Source: Chryseobacterium geocarposphaerae
GTDB lineage: Bacteria > Bacteroidota > Bacteroidia > Flavobacteriales > Weeksellaceae
NCBI RefSeq assembly: GCF_002797535.1
Contig: NZ_PGFD01000001.1
Span: forward strand, 1,612,001-1,676,000
DNA: 64,000 nucleotides
Reading direction: 5' to 3'
Both the position numbers and the translations under genes were made by a program. Each line of letters starts with the position of its first letter. Within the stretch, counting starts at the first letter, position 1. Below the pieces are notes generated by a model that was given only the letters and a program-made list of their open reading frames with translations, was not told where the DNA came from and did not search any database. Positions 7,250-15,242 of this stretch are shown piece by piece.

Positions 7250-10200
7250 AAATTAATTTTTTTAATGATATGATTTCTCCAAATTACATTGGCAATTTCT
7301 TTTAATTTATCTAATGCTTTTGGATGTTCAGATTTATCTCCATCGTTATCACTTTTGCTAAGAGCCGTAGCTACAGTCTGGAGACCTACAGTTAAAGCAC
7401 TTTCATAACTTTTTTCTGCAATATCATTTATTGTTTTAAGAATTTCTCTCTTATACGACTTCAATTCCTCTCTATATTCTCTAGTTGTACTTGCGTCGGT
7501 AAATTTATTAAATAATTCTTGAATTTTCTCAGCAATATCTTTTGAAATTACATCAAACGCACCAGCTTTATTACCTGGCGATTTTATAATAAAACTACCT
7601 TTATTTTCTACTACAAAACTATCCAAATCAATATTACCTCTCTTTAACAAAAGATGCGCCTCTTTAATATAATTATCCCAATGTGATTTTCTCATTTGGG
7701 CTCGTTTTGTTTTTTTTGTACCATCATAGCCCATAATTACAATTTCTTTATTTTCCATGGAATATTTTTCCAAATCTTGGATAACATCCTTTTGTAACTC
7801 TTTACTATGAACCGCCTCATCAGACTCTCTATGGGTATCTTTATGCAATAAAATTGCTGATAAATTATTTCCATGGTTAGGGAAGTTGACTGCTATATCA
7901 GCTTCTCTTTGTAGAAGCTTCTCAGCTATATCCTGAAAGTCTTTAACCTCTTTAGATTTTTCTTCTTTATTTATTTTTTTTCCAATACGTCCATAAAACT
8001 TTTCTATTCTATCCATAAATTTATTTTCTGGAACATGATGTGATTCTCTATCCTTCCCCTTTAACGGATGCTTTCCGACAGCCAATTCACCAAAAGATTC
8101 TTTTTTGATATCAATTTTCACTGTTACTCCCTTTGGATTTACTTCTCCTTCAAAATGTATTGTTTTCAAATTTTCATTTTCTCCGTCAATAACCATCTTA
8201 AGAGACTTCATATCATATTGCTCTTTTATTTCCGGAAGTTTTTTTCTTATTTTTTCGGCATCTTGAGTATTTTTTGCATATTCTTTTGCTTCATTCAATC
8301 CATCTCTTAAGTCTTTTTCTTTTTCAGCTGTAGTACGCTTATCTTCTACTTTTTTCTCCTTCTTATCTTTCTTGCCGCCAAAACCAATTTTCCCAAACAA
8401 TCCTTTAGCTTTAACTTTCACAAAATTCCAGAACTTCACAATCGCATTCTCAATACGCTGGCGTATTTTTCTGATAACGCCCAATACTTTATCTGCCAAT
8501 CCTCCAATTCCTAATAAGGAAGCTAAAAAGCCAATCAGTACAGGAACCGCTCTGCCCAATGCATTTTCTATCGACTTGGCTACAGCGCCTACATTTCCGC
8601 TGGCAATAGCTTTGATGCTATCACTAAAAGCCTTTACCAATTCCATAATTTGTGCTGCTCGCTGGATGAAGAATTTCACCACATCAATAATTGCCATTGC
8701 CGCTTTTATAAATGCTCCAACCGGAGTCAATAAGCCCATTACCCATTTGATTCCTGCCTGGATCACCTGCGTTTGAACAATATCCATAATAGTATCCATC
8801 ACCGTAGCTTTAAGATCGGCAAACTGGTCTTTCAAATATTCCCAAAGTCCGGCAGCACCCTCTTTACGGACAACCTGTACTATTTCAAGACCTTTTTCTG
8901 AAGCAGTCTCAAGAACTTTCATTACAGGTTCACCTATTACTCTGGCTCCAATTGATCTGATTCCTCCCCATGTTAAACCAAGAACCTGTGTGGTAATGGA
9001 GAAAATTCCTTTTAACGAGAATACATCTTCCGGCATTGTTAAAGAAATACCTTTCATTGCCCCGGTTAACCATCCAAAGAAGCCTGTTTTAAGGTGAGTC
9101 CAGATATTGGCTCCGAAATTGGTAAATCCTTGGGAAACTCCGGCAATAAGGTTTCTGAAGAATCCTATCGGATCCATGATAATCGATTGAATCGCACTGA
9201 TAACCCCTGACAATAAATTGGTAAGCGTATTTTTGATTTCAATAATGATAGCAAACACGCTGTTCTTAAGCACATCAAGAACCTGATTAACCAATCCGCT
9301 ATTTTGCGCTTTTAAATCTGCAATTCGGGTATCGATACTTGCAATATTATCAGCATACTTCTTAGCCAACACATCGATTAAGGCATCTTTTTTATTGTTT
9401 ACGCTTTCTTCCAGTGCATTAAATTTGGCTTGAATTTCTGTAATCGCATCTTTCCCAATTTTCCTCAAGCTTGGCGATAAACTGTTTACATAGGTCTGAA
9501 CGTCCTTTTTCCCCTTAGCAATTCTGGTTTTGGCCGCGTTAAGCTGATTGGTAACATGGCCTGCAATATCATCGATATATTTATCCATTGTTTTAATGTA
9601 CAGAGCCTTACCGCTTACAAAGTATTTATTGACTTCAGGCGGTAAACCGACAACTTGGTCTTTCACCCATTTACCAGCCAAACCTAAAAGACCATATTTC
9701 GCATATGCATCTCCGTAACGTTTCTTTTTATAAGCCTTCATTCCTTCATTAACATGAACTTCAAATGCTTTTTTAGCATCCACACTACCTCTTGCAAATT
9801 TATCCGCAACCGTTTTATCCAAACTATTTAAAATGGAATTCACGTCCGTTTTAGAACTTTGATAAATACTATTGATATGATCTGCAATTTCTTTTCGTTT
9901 TTGGCTGTCTTTTCCGGAAGTTTGCTTTTGCTCGCCATGTACATTGCCCAGTCCGCCTTTTCTTACATCATGCATTCCACTAATATGACTTGCCGCTTGT
10001 GCCTGTGCATCAGTACGGGTTTTTGACAATTCCTTATTTTCTTTGTCTCTAAACTGTTGAGTTGCTTCAACACTTTGGGTTTTGGCTTTATTCTTTTGTG
10101 CCAAAGCATCTGTAAATGTAGGTTCATTCGATTTTGCAAGCATATTGTCAGTCACCCCATTCGCTTGCATTTCATTATCGATACTTGCTGTTTGTTCCTT

Positions 10201-11280
10201 AATAGGCTGTTCTACACTTTCTACATTTCTTTTCACAGGCATTGCTTTCGCTGCATTTGGTATCCCTGGAGCTTTACCAATGTTCGGTGTCGGCATTTTG
10301 GCAACGGCACGAGTTGGCTGAGCGTTAGTATTCGGCTGTGCAGAAGTTGCAGAAGCAATATCATTAGATGCTATATTCTTCTCTTTTTTAACATCTCCCA
10401 CCGCTTTCTGATTAACCTCATCTATATTGTTATGCTTTTCAAACTCATCTGCTTGTTCTTCATTTTCCGGAAGTGTAATATTCTCTATTTTTTCAGTCAA
10501 CTGCGCTTTAAAATCTTTTTTGCTGAACATCCCTGCTTTCTGCTCGTCCATTGTGTTCACCTGACTCGCCTGTGCCATACTTTGGCGTTCGTTGGAAGGT
10601 GATGGCGCTGCAGCCTGTGCATCGTTGCTTGCTTTTTGTGATGGCTCGTGTTGTTTCTGCAACTTGGCCGTATTAGCTATATTTCCGCTTAATGCTGTAA
10701 ATTCAGGATTACTATTTGCATTTGGCGATACTTTTTCAATTTCGCCTGCTTCAGCTTTGTCAGGATTAACTGCCTGAGACTGGTTTGCATCCGATTTAAT
10801 TGGAGTATCTTTTTTATCTACTGGTTTTACTGCCGGATTTGTTTCTTCAATTTTTTTACTTTGTTGATGAACCATTACCTGTTCTTCCAACATCTTTGGT
10901 AAATACGTTCCGGATTTAAGATCATTATAATTCTGCGCCTGATTTGTATTTAATGTGGTTAAATAGTCTTTTTCGGTCTCTTTTGTATCAGGATGGTTGA
11001 TATCTCCTGTTTGAGTCAAACTTTCCTGATGTTTTTTATGCATCATTTGCGAGCCTTGGTCATAGATCGTTTGCGAACCATGAACAGCCATTACATTACT
11101 ATTAAGATTAAACTGATTCGGATTTGCCGATCCAGCTATACCTTTTAAATCTCCAGAATTTTGCTTCTTTGCATTGGTTATTTCCACCTCAGATAGAGGT
11201 ACCACCGATTCTTGCTGCCTTTGCTTTCGGCTTGGACTTTGGTGGGCATTGTCTTTTTCTACAGGAGTTGCTGCTTTCAT
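7246..11280 (-). CDS. Giant eCIS cargo effector 1, putative nuclease
   Basis: A 1344-aa protein. Residues 1-36 and a block at about 60-140 (VHGSQTIYDQGS, QTGDINHPDTK, NYNDLKSGTYLP) are shared with the 1326-aa protein at 40.3 kb and with nothing else here. These suggest a common eCIS targeting region. A low-complexity Gln/Ala/Asn/Lys linker runs to about 480, then a long helical region with amphipathic and hydrophobic stretches (about 550-1000). The C-terminus carries SHHVP (1080-1084) and, 54 residues on, N-x-N-N-L-S-AILLHKDTHR. This HH...N...H arrangement is typical of HNH/AHH-type toxin nucleases. The nuclease call is tentative and needs a profile search. It has its own promoter copy and a long structured leader, and is followed by an overlapping candidate immunity gene. 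Confidence 0.75.
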   Translation of the reverse strand: MKAATPVEKDNAHQSPSRKQRQQESVVPLSEVEITNAKKQNSGDLKGIAGSANPNQFNLNSNVMAVHGSQTIYDQGSQMMHKKHQESLTQTGDINHPDTKETEKDYLTTLNTNQAQNYNDLKSGTYLPKMLEEQVMVHQQSKKIEETNPAVKPVDKKDTPIKSDANQSQAVNPDKAEAGEIEKVSPNANSNPEFTALSGNIANTAKLQKQHEPSQKASNDAQAAAPSPSNERQSMAQASQVNTMDEQKAGMFSKKDFKAQLTEKIENITLPENEEQADEFEKHNNIDEVNQKAVGDVKKEKNIASNDIASATSAQPNTNAQPTRAVAKMPTPNIGKAPGIPNAAKAMPVKRNVESVEQPIKEQTASIDNEMQANGVTDNMLAKSNEPTFTDALAQKNKAKTQSVEATQQFRDKENKELSKTRTDAQAQAASHISGMHDVRKGGLGNVHGEQKQTSGKDSQKRKEIADHINSIYQSSKTDVNSILNSLDKTVADKFARGSVDAKKAFEVHVNEGMKAYKKKRYGDAYAKYGLLGLAGKWVKDQVVGLPPEVNKYFVSGKALYIKTMDKYIDDIAGHVTNQLNAAKTRIAKGKKDVQTYVNSLSPSLRKIGKDAITEIQAKFNALEESVNNKKDALIDVLAKKYADNIASIDTRIADLKAQNSGLVNQVLDVLKNSVFAIIIEIKNTLTNLLSGVISAIQSIIMDPIGFFRNLIAGVSQGFTNFGANIWTHLKTGFFGWLTGAMKGISLTMPEDVFSLKGIFSITTQVLGLTWGGIRSIGARVIGEPVMKVLETASEKGLEIVQVVRKEGAAGLWEYLKDQFADLKATVMDTIMDIVQTQVIQAGIKWVMGLLTPVGAFIKAAMAIIDVVKFFIQRAAQIMELVKAFSDSIKAIASGNVGAVAKSIENALGRAVPVLIGFLASLLGIGGLADKVLGVIRKIRQRIENAIVKFWNFVKVKAKGLFGKIGFGGKKDKKEKKVEDKRTTAEKEKDLRDGLNEAKEYAKNTQDAEKIRKKLPEIKEQYDMKSLKMVIDGENENLKTIHFEGEVNPKGVTVKIDIKKESFGELAVGKHPLKGKDRESHHVPENKFMDRIEKFYGRIGKKINKEEKSKEVKDFQDIAEKLLQREADIAVNFPNHGNNLSAILLHKDTHRESDEAVHSKELQKDVIQDLEKYSMENKEIVIMGYDGTKKTKRAQMRKSHWDNYIKEAHLLLKRGNIDLDSFVVENKGSFIIKSPGNKAGAFDVISKDIAEKIQELFNKFTDASTTREYREELKSYKREILKTINDIAEKSYESALTVGLQTVATALSKSDNDGDKSEHPKALDKLKEIANVIWRNHIIKKINL

Positions 11281-11375
11281 TGACTTAGTTTTTTAATTTC
11301 ATATTGATTTTTTGAAGGCATACAAAACGCAATTAATACAATTGCGTTTTATACTACCTGTTGAATGTGAAAATC
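11281..11375 (-). repeat. Effector leader repeat with hairpin, copy 1
   Basis: About 95 bp immediately before the effector 1 start are nearly identical to 40180-40272 before effector 2. The core is an 11-bp perfect inverted repeat AAAACGCAATT/AATTGCGTTTT (11324-11334, 11340-11350). The loop differs between copies while the stem does not. It would lie in the 5' untranslated leader. Confidence 0.75.
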
Positions 11376-11514
11376 TGACCGCGTGAGGGTAGATTTTTTA
11401 AAGAATGTAAGTAATCGGAAGTGGCATTTGGCTGGTGATGAGAAACAGGTAATGCTGGAACCACTTCAAGTTTTTCTCTTGTTATCTATTTTCGAGTTTT
11501 CAGTTTTTCTAGTT

Positions 11515-11578
11515 CAAATTTGACTCTTTTCCGGAAGAATTCATTAATTTTTAAGTGATGGATTCTGTAGTTGCAGTA
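11515..11578 (-). promoter_or_regulatory. eCIS promoter element, copy P5
   Basis: On the minus strand TACTGCAACTACAG (11578-11565), then exactly 42 bp, then CAAATTTG (11522-11515), one mismatch from TAnnTTTG. It would drive effector 1. Confidence 0.65.
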
Positions 11579-11685
11579 AAGAGTTTTTCATGATTGTTTT
11601 ACTTTAATGACTTTGTTTTCGCAAGCACTTTCAAATTATCGTTTTCGGGTATGAACTGCCTTCAATATCATTATTTACTTATTTT

Positions 11686-12063
11686 TTATTGAGCCGGATT
11701 ATCTGTATTTTCTTCTTTGTCAGCTTGTCTTTCTGTATTTACGCCATATCGGTTTTCAATAAAAAGGTTCACTGCTTTATCAATCCAATTGGGCAGGTTT
11801 GTTGTTATCATTTTCAGAAATTTATCATAACCATAGCCGAGTACAAACAGTACGCCTGTTGAATACCATTTATCGTGCAGCTCAGCTCTGTTCATTAGAT
11901 AACTCATGGTAAAGCCGACAATTATCACGATCAACAATGTGATAAAGTGTTCCCATGGCTGTTTTTTCTCTTTGTTTTGTATAGAGACCAATACTCTTAG
12001 TAATCCGCCTGAAAATGCAATTGCCGTTCCTATTAACAGGGCTTTTATACTATCCAGATTCAT
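11686..12063 (-). CDS. Holin-like small membrane protein
   Basis: A 125-aa protein with about three hydrophobic segments (near 5-25, 38-58 and 67-86) separated by short charged turns, and a polar, acidic C-terminal tail. Size, topology and the cytoplasmic-looking tail resemble phage holins found in Bacteroidota prophages, which make pores in the inner membrane. Several phage-derived injection systems depend on lysis for release, and a holin beside an eCIS would suit that. No endolysin gene is present in the window, so lysis would need a partner elsewhere. The family assignment rests on topology only. Confidence 0.6.
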   Translation of the reverse strand: MNLDSIKALLIGTAIAFSGGLLRVLVSIQNKEKKQPWEHFITLLIVIIVGFTMSYLMNRAELHDKWYSTGVLFVLGYGYDKFLKMITTNLPNWIDKAVNLFIENRYGVNTERQADKEENTDNPAQ

Positions 12064-12108
12064 CCTTTTTATATATTATTAATTAAAGATTTTGATTTTT
12101 TCATACTT

Positions 12109-12333
12109 CTAAATATCCTGATCCAGTATGTACATATCATCTAAAAATCTTTTACTTTTTCGAATATTTCCATTTTTATTTACATAAGCCAGCTCATCAA
12201 TAAGATCATAAATGTCCTTCGCTGGCTTTTCTTGTTTTTCCTTATTTTTTTTCTTTTTTTTCTTTTTCATGGTTCTAAAATTTTTGTATGAACAATTCTT
12301 TTTGTCTTTGTAAGATTGATTTTTTTTCATCAT
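12109..12333 (-). CDS. Small Lys-rich hypothetical protein
   Basis: A 74-aa protein with a poly-Lys stretch (about 23-30) and an acidic C-terminal half, KDIYDLIDELAYVNKNG to LDDMYILDQDI. The start is uncertain: ATG codons at residues 1, 2 and 22 are all possible, and the last would give a 53-aa protein beginning with the Lys run. No family is recognised. It lies 45 bp upstream of the holin-like gene on the same strand and may share its transcript. Confidence 0.4.
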   Translation of the reverse strand: MMKKNQSYKDKKNCSYKNFRTMKKKKKKKNKEKQEKPAKDIYDLIDELAYVNKNGNIRKSKRFLDDMYILDQDI

Positions 12334-12342
12334 CTGGTTAGA

Positions 12343-12402
12343 CGGCTTCTGCTTTCCGGTTCATATTGCACCCGAAACAACAGGCCTTAAAAGCAGAAAC
12401 CG
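12343..12402. repeat. Imperfect inverted repeat
   Basis: A 13-bp arm pair (12343-12355 and 12390-12402, one mismatch) with a 34-nt loop, followed on the plus strand by T5. It could be a weak rho-independent terminator or a leader structure between the small HTH gene and the Lys-rich gene. Confidence 0.35.
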
Positions 12403-12566
12403 TTTTTACCTTAGTATTTACCTATAAACTTAAATTTGAGAGGTATCGAACAGCCCATTATGATGTATGGGTTAGTTATGAGAATAACTTTGAGTCCTTT
12501 TACCTTTTTTAGAATGTATAATTACAAGATCTAATTTCTGAGTATATTGTTCAGCAAGGCTGAACT

Positions 12567-12725
12567 TTATGCCTGAAGAATAATATTATATATTGTTCTT
12601 TCGGATAAAAACAACATTTCTGTTAACTCTGTGACAATCACTTTCATCTGTTTGTTTTGATTACGTTTTACATATTCAATAACAAAATCTTTTCTTTTTT
12701 CTACTAATTCTTTGCTACGTTTCAT
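12567..12725 (-). CDS. Very small helix-turn-helix-like protein
   Basis: An open frame of 52 codons with a highly charged start MKRSKELVEKRKDFVIEYVK and a C-terminal segment MKVIVTELTEMLFLSERTIY. The spacing of hydrophobics around LSERTIYNII fits a recognition helix of the Trp-repressor or transposase-resolvase type. Basic, cytosolic and compact, it may be a DNA-binding regulator. It is the first gene downstream of the divergent promoter at 13.43 kb and precedes the Lys-rich and holin-like genes on the same strand. Its coding status is supported by composition and by the HTH-like pattern, not by homology I can verify. Confidence 0.55.
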   Translation of the reverse strand: MKRSKELVEKRKDFVIEYVKRNQNKQMKVIVTELTEMLFLSERTIYNIILQA

Positions 12726-13393
12726 TTTGGTTAGGAGTTTTATATATTAATGTTTTATTTTGTTTACATTTTTATTCTTTAATTAAGTCAATAAGAGTCC
12801 CCAAAGACAATATTTAAGTCTTTGAAAGGGTGTCTAATCAGGTATTAATTTTGATTTTAAGAAGTTGATATCATGTATTTTTCGATAGAAACAACACACC
12901 AACTTATTACTGTTACTTGTAGTAAATGACTTCCTTATGTTTACAAATAATCGATATTTTGTTAACATTAAGCATCATTACTTAATTTGTTTAAAAGAGC
13001 TCAACATTTAATTTATTTTATCCTTAGATATTTTAACAATTTTACTGCTAATAGTAATTCATTGATCATGTTATTCTAAACAGCAGTTTTACGTTCCTGG
13101 TTTAAGCCCAGCATCTTATTTAGTCATATAAAAGCGCATTTTTATCAACAAAAAACATTTAAAAATGCACAAAATTCACATAAAACCCCTCTTTAAAAAT
13201 GCAATTTTTACACTTAAATAGGTTAAAAAATTTCTTATTTATTTAATTTATGCTATAAAAAGCTAAAAAAACAAGATCCGGATATAAGATACCTGCAACA
13301 TAAACCAATTATCAAATCCCTGTAAAAAATCGCAAACAACTATAAACAGGACATTTAAAAATCAAATAAATATTAAATTATAAATATAATTTG

Positions 13394-13401
13394 TATATTT
13401 G
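13394..13401 (+). promoter_or_regulatory. -7 box for the S24 repressor gene
   Basis: TATATTTG matches TAnnTTTG. No good -33 TTG lies 17-21 bp upstream. The transcript would start near 13408 with a leader of about 100 nt before the ATG at 13512. Confidence 0.45.
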
Positions 13402-13425
13402 TGCTGTACCATTTTAACAGCGAAA

Positions 13426-13454
13426 CAAATATACGAACATTGTTCGTTTTTCAA
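13426..13454 (-). promoter_or_regulatory. Leftward promoter TTG-N18-TATATTTG
   Basis: On the minus strand TTG (13454-13452) and TATATTTG (13433-13426) are separated by 18 bp, a full match to the Flavobacterium-type consensus. It points towards the small HTH, Lys-rich and holin-like genes. The palindromic operator lies in its spacer. Confidence 0.6.
13433..13447. promoter_or_regulatory. Palindromic operator, likely S24 repressor site
   Basis: ACGAACA-T-TGTTCGT, perfect 7-bp arms around one central base. It resembles the CGAAC-N4-GTTCG class of LexA boxes with a spacer one base shorter. It sits inside the leftward promoter spacer and about 25-40 bp downstream of the rightward -7 box. A second inverted repeat (TTCGTTTTT/AAAAACGAA, 13443-13451 and 13459-13467) overlaps its right arm. 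Confidence 0.6.
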
Positions 13455-13511
13455 AATAAAAAACGAATTTTTTACGTATTTATTTTTAAAAGTAACCCTA
13501 AACATATCAAA

Positions 13512-14174
13512 ATGAACTATTTAGAATTCAAAGAAATCAGGAAGAAGCTAAACATGAAGCAGGCTGATATAGCAAAATCCATAGGAGTTGGTACTAGAGC
13601 TGTACAATATTGGGAAAAAGGCGAACGAAAAATACCAGAAACAACTGCTTATTTTGTGACCAATCTACTTCAGGAACAACAAAAGAAATTAAATAACAGT
13701 GCCTCGCCCGTTGTTTTTTCAGATTTAAAAATCATGAATGTTCCTCTTGCGAATCAATATGCACAGGCTGGTTATTTACATAACTTTGCAGATGAAGAAT
13801 ACATCGAGAGCTTACCTACTATTCCTTTTACGGATGATGTGGAGCACCGAGGCGAGTACATGTGTTTTGAAGTAAAAGGGGACAGCATGGATAACGGATC
13901 CTACGAAAGCTATCTTGAAGGTGACATTATATTATGCAGAAATATAAGACAGGATTATTGGCTGAGTAAGCTACATTATGATAAATGGGATTTTGTGATC
14001 GTCCACAAAGAAAAAGGAATCTTGGTAAAACGAATCATCAACCATGATGTTGAGAAAGGCATTATTACTCTTCATTCTTTAAATGAATATTATGAAGATT
14101 TTGAAATCCACCTGAAAGATGTTGCCAAGCTTTTCAATATTATAAGTACGAGACGTAAAAATAATAGAAGATAG
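13512..14174 (+). CDS. XRE/S24 LexA-like autocleavable repressor
   Basis: A 220-aa two-domain regulator. The N-terminal XRE-type HTH is at about 3-55 (MKQADIAKSIGVGTRAVQYW). The C-terminal S24 peptidase fold has Ser125 in KGDSM and Lys173 in GILVKRI as the catalytic dyad, and Ala86-Gly87 in YAQAG as a plausible self-cleavage site. Proteins of this build (phage CI, LexA) repress until RecA-stimulated cleavage after DNA damage. The ATG at 13512 is chosen because the HTH begins there; an upstream in-frame GTG would add 37 residues of AT-rich leader. It lies alone on the plus strand between two leftward modules, beside a palindromic operator, so autoregulation and control of the holin module are inferred. 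Confidence 0.85.
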   Translation: MNYLEFKEIRKKLNMKQADIAKSIGVGTRAVQYWEKGERKIPETTAYFVTNLLQEQQKKLNNSASPVVFSDLKIMNVPLANQYAQAGYLHNFADEEYIESLPTIPFTDDVEHRGEYMCFEVKGDSMDNGSYESYLEGDIILCRNIRQDYWLSKLHYDKWDFVIVHKEKGILVKRIINHDVEKGIITLHSLNEYYEDFEIHLKDVAKLFNIISTRRKNNRR

Positions 14175-14181
14175 AGTGAAT

Positions 14182-14208
14182 AAAATCCTCAAAAAAATTG
14201 AGGATTTT
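14182..14208. terminator. Bidirectional terminator
   Basis: Arms AAAATCCTCAA (14182-14192) and TTGAGGATTTT (14198-14208) with A/T runs, between the convergent repressor gene and the 309-aa gene. Confidence 0.8.
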
Positions 14209-14218
14209 TATTTAGTCT

Positions 14219-15148
14219 TTAATTAACTTCACAGTGGTATATTGATGAAACACCAATGATCCGACCATCTTTTTCTACCTCATAGATTTTATTTTCATTA
14301 TCATTTGCAAATCTCACCCATCTGATTCCATTTTCATTGAATCCTACACTTACTCCACCTGTATCAAAACTACTTAAGTATGGGGGCAATGCAGGGGTTG
14401 TACCATCAGTCAAATAAATAAAACTTCCCACTTGCGGAGTAACTGTATTAAGATTGATAGTTTTGAGTAATGTGCTTCCTGTCAAACAAATTTTAGCATC
14501 TGTGTAAACTGGGTCTTCAAATTTTCCCGATACACAATATGCATCGAAAGTATAAGGAGCTTTTTGCATAGACCATCTTCCGGACGTAAACTTAACCACA
14601 TTAGACCAACCAGAAACACCTGAAATCCCTACAGATTTAAAGAAACAATGCTTTCTTACCCTAATGTATAATTCTCTTGAATAAGTATAATTTCCATTAT
14701 TCATAAAAACATTTTCGATTGGAGTATAATCAAAGTCTATTTTCATCTGAATAATATTGTTGAAGTACTGATCTGTTGCTATCTGATATTCCGGTGTAGC
14801 AAGATCCGTAGGGTCAACAAAATAATCCATTACGATCTGGCCATTGTTTTTTATTTCTATTTCATTAATCTGTGGTTCTTTACAGGATAATGAACTACAA
14901 TTTCCTATTGTAAAGGAGCCCGTTTTGGTAGCAAGAACTCCGCCAGCGGACAATTCTACTGTCAAATCGTAATCACCAGGAGTCTGAATGACAGGAAGCT
15001 CTACCACACTATTGGGATCTATATTACTTATAACTGTCGGATTTCCAGATCCCTGAATTCCGTACGACACAGTTGCAGCCGTATTTGTTACTGGCACGGA
15101 AGATGTATAATCTATTCCAAATGAAATTTTGCATTCTGCTGTTGCCAT
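14219..15148 (-). CDS. Beta-rich eCIS fibre-like protein
   Basis: A 309-aa protein, last gene of the main structural operon. It has no signal peptide or membrane helix. The first 90 residues are Ser/Thr/Val-rich with an Ig-like pattern (VVELPVIQTPGDYDLTVEL), then a Cys pair near SLSCKEPQ. The C-terminal part is rich in aromatics and Gly. It follows the two PKD-type paralogues, 94 bp after the second, with an imperfect hairpin in between. A role as a fibre tip or external decoration is inferred from position and composition; no family is recognised. Confidence 0.6.
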   Translation of the reverse strand: MATAECKISFGIDYTSSVPVTNTAATVSYGIQGSGNPTVISNIDPNSVVELPVIQTPGDYDLTVELSAGGVLATKTGSFTIGNCSSLSCKEPQINEIEIKNNGQIVMDYFVDPTDLATPEYQIATDQYFNNIIQMKIDFDYTPIENVFMNNGNYTYSRELYIRVRKHCFFKSVGISGVSGWSNVVKFTSGRWSMQKAPYTFDAYCVSGKFEDPVYTDAKICLTGSTLLKTINLNTVTPQVGSFIYLTDGTTPALPPYLSSFDTGGVSVGFNENGIRWVRFANDNENKIYEVEKDGRIIGVSSIYHCEVN

Positions 15149-15242
15149 TATTTTATTTTTATTGTTATTATATTTTTATTGATGCATAAGAGGTGATTTT
15201 AATTTAAATTTCATAATCACCCCTTTTAAATGCAGTATCTTA

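Larger units (their letters stand above)
11281..11685. other. Regulatory gap upstream of effector 1
   Basis: No gene is seen in these 405 bp. They hold the conserved leader hairpin (11281-11375) and the eCIS promoter element (11515-11578), giving effector 1 a leader of about 230 nt. Confidence 0.55.
12726..13511. other. Long AT-rich intergenic control region
   Basis: No convincing gene on either strand. It holds three copies of an AAAAATGCA-like word (inverted near 13136-13146; direct near 13161-13169 and 13194-13202) and, at 13394-13454, the divergent promoter and palindrome described separately. The leftward transcript would have a leader of about 690 nt before the small HTH gene. This is unusually long and may hide a small RNA or an unrecognised short peptide. 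Confidence 0.4.

Noticed and set aside
10057..10602. Open frame of 181 codons on the plus strand
   Set aside because: Antisense to the low-complexity linker of effector 1; the protein is a Cys/Ile/Phe-rich shadow without family features.
13401..13511. Extended N-terminus of the S24 repressor
   Set aside because: The start would fall inside the -7 box and the added residues come from the operator region; the HTH begins at 13512.
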